This document shows positions 5,309 through 7,106 of a DNA stretch of 7,106 bases, piece by piece. The position numbers and the translations under genes were made by a program. The stretch covers positions 1-7,106 of the forward strand of contig CALPPK020000055.1 of assembly GCA_943325435.2 (NCBI GenBank), given 5' to 3'. The DNA is from Bifidobacterium breve (GTDB lineage Bacteria > Actinomycetota > Acidimicrobiia > Acidimicrobiales > Ilumatobacteraceae). Each line of letters starts with the position of its first letter. Within the stretch, counting starts at the first letter, position 1. Below the pieces are notes generated by a model, which was not told the origin of the DNA, made no database searches, and was given only the letters and a program-made list of their open reading frames with translations.

Positions 5309-6874
5309 ATGAGTACAAAGTCACATCCCGCCCAGCACGATGTAGTGCTCGTTGTTGACTTTGGTGCCCAATATGCCCAACTCATTGCACGTCGGGTACG
5401 TGAGGCTCGGGTGTACTCAGAAATCGTCCCACATCGCATTTCGGCTACCGAAGTTATGGCTAAAGCACCGAAGGCGATCATTCTGTCGGGTGGGCCAAAG
5501 AGCGTGCATGTAGAAGGTGCTCCGTTACTTGACCCTGCCATTTATGAATTGGGAATTCCCATTCTGGGTATTTGTTACGGATGCCAGTTAGTGGCTCAAC
5601 AATTAGGTGGTGTTGTGGCCCGTGGAGGTCGCGGTGAATATGGTCGCGCCACTCTCACGCGAAGTTCTGCCAACTCGAAACTTCTTGGTGATTCAACACC
5701 ACAAGTTCACGACGTGTGGATGAGCCATTTCGATTTCGTGAGCGAAGCACCAGTGGGCTTTGTGGGAACAGCGGCTACGCCCGATGCGCCAAATGCTGTG
5801 ATTGAAGATGATGCACGTCGAATTTATGGAGTGCAATATCACCCTGAAGTAGTGCACACGACTAGCGGTCAAGATTTACTAGTCCGTTTCCTAGTTGACA
5901 TTGCTCAATGCAAACAAGACTGGACAATGGCAAGCATTGTCCAGGATCAAATTGAAGCAATTCGTGCACAAGTCGGAACTGAACGAGCAATTTGTGGTTT
6001 GTCCGGTGGAGTTGATTCATCTGTTGCAGCGGCAATCGTGCATCAGGCAATTGGTTCACAACTTACGTGTGTATATGTAGATACTGGGCTTATGCGTCGT
6101 GGTGAAAGTGAACAAGTTGTTGAGACTTTTCGCAAGAGCATGGGTATCGAGTTAATTCACATTGATGCCGGCGACAGATTCTTTGCTGCCCTTGCCGGAA
6201 TTACAGAACCAGAAGCGAAGCGCAAAGCTATTGGCGAATTGTTTGTACGCATCTTTGAAGAAAACACTGGTGGACTCACCGATGCGAAGTTCTTGGTACA
6301 AGGAACGTTGTATCCAGACATTGTCGAAAGTGGTGGGCAGGATGGAACTGCTGCTGTAATCAAGAGTCATCACAATGTTGGTGGCCTGCCTGATGACATG
6401 ACTCTTGAATTGTGTGAACCACTGCGCGCGTTGTTTAAAGATGAAGTTCGTAAAGTTGGTGTTGAAGTCGGACTCAGTGATGACATTGTGTGGCGTCAGC
6501 CATTTCCTGGTCCTGGTCTTGGAGTACGAATCATTGGAGAAGTCACCCCAGATAAAGTCGCAACCTTGCAACATGCAGACGAAATAGTGCGTCATGAAAT
6601 AAAGGCCGCAGGTCTTGAGCGGGAAATCTGGCAGGCCTTTGCGGTGCTGGCCGATATCCGTAGCGTCGGAGTCATGGGCGATGAGCGCACCTATGGCCGC
6701 CCGATCATTATTCGGGCCGTCACTAGTGACGACGCCATGACCGCAGACTGGGCGCGGTTGCCCTATGACCTCTTGGAAAAGATGTCGAGCCGCATCATCA
6801 ATGAGGTGCCAGGCATCAACAGGGTGGTCTACGACGTCACCTCAAAACCGCCTGGCACGATTGAGTGGGAATAG
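5309..6874 (+). CDS. guaA: GMP synthase (glutamine-hydrolysing)
   Basis: GuaA makes GMP from XMP, ATP and glutamine in the cytoplasm, the last step of guanine nucleotide synthesis. The 521-residue length is normal (about 510-525). Class I glutamine amidotransferase domain (about 12-200): GICYGCQ holds the nucleophile Cys89, and YHPEV holds His178 and Glu180. ATP pyrophosphatase domain (about 208-400): the P-loop LSGGVDSS (231-238), [22 protein letters not shown] and [13 protein letters not shown]. Dimerisation and XMP-binding domain: [16 protein letters not shown] (396-411) to the C-terminal [14 protein letters not shown]. All catalytic residues are present. A second Cys two residues after Cys-Tyr-Gly (Cys92), where Met, Phe or Ala is more usual, is a small oddity. 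From about codon 430 the base composition jumps from about 48% to about 60% GC without breaking the protein. ATG 5309 fits the N-terminus expected for the family. Confidence 0.98.
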   Translation: MSTKSHPAQHDVVLVVDFGAQYAQLIARRVREARVYSEIVPHRISATEVMAKAPKAIILSGGPKSVHVEGAPLLDPAIYELGIPILGICYGCQLVAQQLGGVVARGGRGEYGRATLTRSSANSKLLGDSTPQVHDVWMSHFDFVSEAPVGFVGTAATPDAPNAVIEDDARRIYGVQYHPEVVHTTSGQDLLVRFLVDIAQCKQDWTMASIVQDQIEAIRAQVGTERAICGLSGGVDSSVAAAIVHQAIGSQLTCVYVDTGLMRRGESEQVVETFRKSMGIELIHIDAGDRFFAALAGITEPEAKRKAIGELFVRIFEENTGGLTDAKFLVQGTLYPDIVESGGQDGTAAVIKSHHNVGGLPDDMTLELCEPLRALFKDEVRKVGVEVGLSDDIVWRQPFPGPGLGVRIIGEVTPDKVATLQHADEIVRHEIKAAGLEREIWQAFAVLADIRSVGVMGDERTYGRPIIIRAVTSDDAMTADWARLPYDLLEKMSSRIINEVPGINRVVYDVTSKPPGTIEWE

Positions 6875-6886
6875 CCCCCAGGGGCT
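6873..6886 (+). terminator. Hairpin overlapping the guaA stop codon
   Basis: AGCCC (6873-6877) and GGGCT (6882-6886) form a 5-bp GC-rich stem with a 4-nt loop, starting in the TAG stop. No T-run follows (CAAATCCACT), so it would be a weak or factor-assisted terminator. The position fits transcript-end processing or termination after guaA. Confidence 0.4.
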
Positions 6887-6903
6887 CAAATCCACTCCTG
6901 TAA

Positions 6904-6952
6904 GGCTCTGAGACGGCGCCGTCAGGCCGTAACGCCACCGAAGTAGCCTGAC
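6904..6952 (+). promoter_or_regulatory. Structured leader with two competing stems
   Basis: Stem A: GGC-T-CTGA (6904-6911) pairs with TCAGGCC (6922-6928) around a GC core; a perfect 12-bp palindrome GACGGCGCCGTC (6912-6923) lies within. Stem B: GTCAGG (6921-6926) pairs with CCTGAC (6947-6952) across 20 nt. Stems A and B share 6921-6926, so they exclude each other, and B ends just before AGGG (6953-6956) and ATG 6959. This looks like an attenuator or riboswitch expression platform, but no Rfam family is recognised. Confidence 0.4.
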
Positions 6953-6958
6953 AGGGTC

Positions 6959-7106
6959 ATGTTTTCGACCCGTCACCACCGGGGGCCCTTTCGGTCCGTA
7001 CTGGTCTCACTTCTTGCCATAGGCATATTGGGGGGCACGGTTATTTCTCCGCGGATCGCCTCTGCCGACTCTCTCGACGACAAGCGCCGCCAGGCGGCCA
7101 ATATTG
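6959..7106 (+). CDS. Secreted protein, N-terminal part (3' end outside window); possible cell-wall hydrolase
   Basis: Forty-nine codons run from ATG 6959 to the window edge. The N-terminus has Arg/His, a hydrophobic core SVLVSLLAIGILGGTVI (13-29) and cleavage likely after ASA (residue 36). The mature start, DSLDDKRRQAANI, resembles the first turn of the coiled coil that precedes NlpC/P60 or M23 peptidase domains in actinobacteria, but too little is present to assign it. An in-frame TAG lies five codons upstream of the ATG. The only SD-like bases, AGGG, sit 2 nt before the ATG, which is close. The codons are GC-rich, like the end of guaA. Confidence 0.7.
   Translation, partial: MFSTRHHRGPFRSVLVSLLAIGILGGTVISPRIASADSLDDKRRQAANI

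Noticed and set aside
6152..6595. 147-residue minus-strand frame inside guaA
   Set aside because: It is antisense to highly conserved GuaA sequence and has no recognisable domain or ribosome binding site.
6887..6958. c-di-AMP (ydaO/yuaA) riboswitch before the last secreted protein
   Set aside because: The region is too short and I cannot find the conserved core segments; only the gene context suggested it.
1..7106. CRISPR array, tRNA, rRNA, insertion sequence or attachment site
   Set aside because: No regularly spaced direct repeats, tRNA-like cloverleaf, transposase motif or terminal inverted repeats were seen on either strand.

Overview
The window most likely comes from an actinobacterium, probably of the class Acidimicrobiia (Ilumatobacter-like or freshwater relatives). 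The reasons are a moderate GC content near 48% over most of the window, secreted proteins with Thr-rich TTTTT-type stalks and a C-terminal membrane anchor, and starts that often lack a Shine-Dalgarno site but have a TANNNT -10 close to the start codon. This assignment is an inference from protein style, not from a marker search.

Layout. The left edge holds the 5' part of a TetR-family repressor on the minus strand (1-464). A 178-bp divergent control region follows (465-642), with four copies of the heptamer AACAGTC/GACTGTT. Two copies form a perfect palindrome inside the predicted promoter spacer of the next gene. Rightward come a 723-residue secreted, membrane-anchored modular protein (643-2814: DUF4082-like domain, two 97-residue Ig-like repeats, an FN3-like module, a Thr/Pro stalk, a C-terminal module and a TM anchor), a one-TM protein with a MotB/ExbD/ZorB-like N-terminus (2910-3455), and a two-TM protein (3464-3997) joined to it by an 8-bp gap that carries the ribosome binding site. 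The first gene's link to this pair is uncertain (95-bp gap).

An alpha/beta hydrolase with an Asp nucleophile, epoxide-hydrolase-like (4025-4918), meets head-to-tail a small secreted/anchored protein of unknown function (4920-5270, minus) with one base between their stop codons. That small gene diverges from guaA, the complete GMP synthase (5309-6874). A structured leader and the first 49 codons of another secreted protein (6959 onward) close the window.

How the parts may work together: the TetR-like protein may control the envelope genes to its right through the palindrome. The MotB-like and two-TM pair may be a small ion-driven membrane complex next to a surface protein. guaA is housekeeping (purine synthesis). 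The best candidates for something not yet described are the MotB-like pair, the operator array and the competing hairpins before the last gene. There is also an abrupt rise in GC from about 48% to about 60% near position 6600, inside guaA, which deserves an assembly or recombination check.
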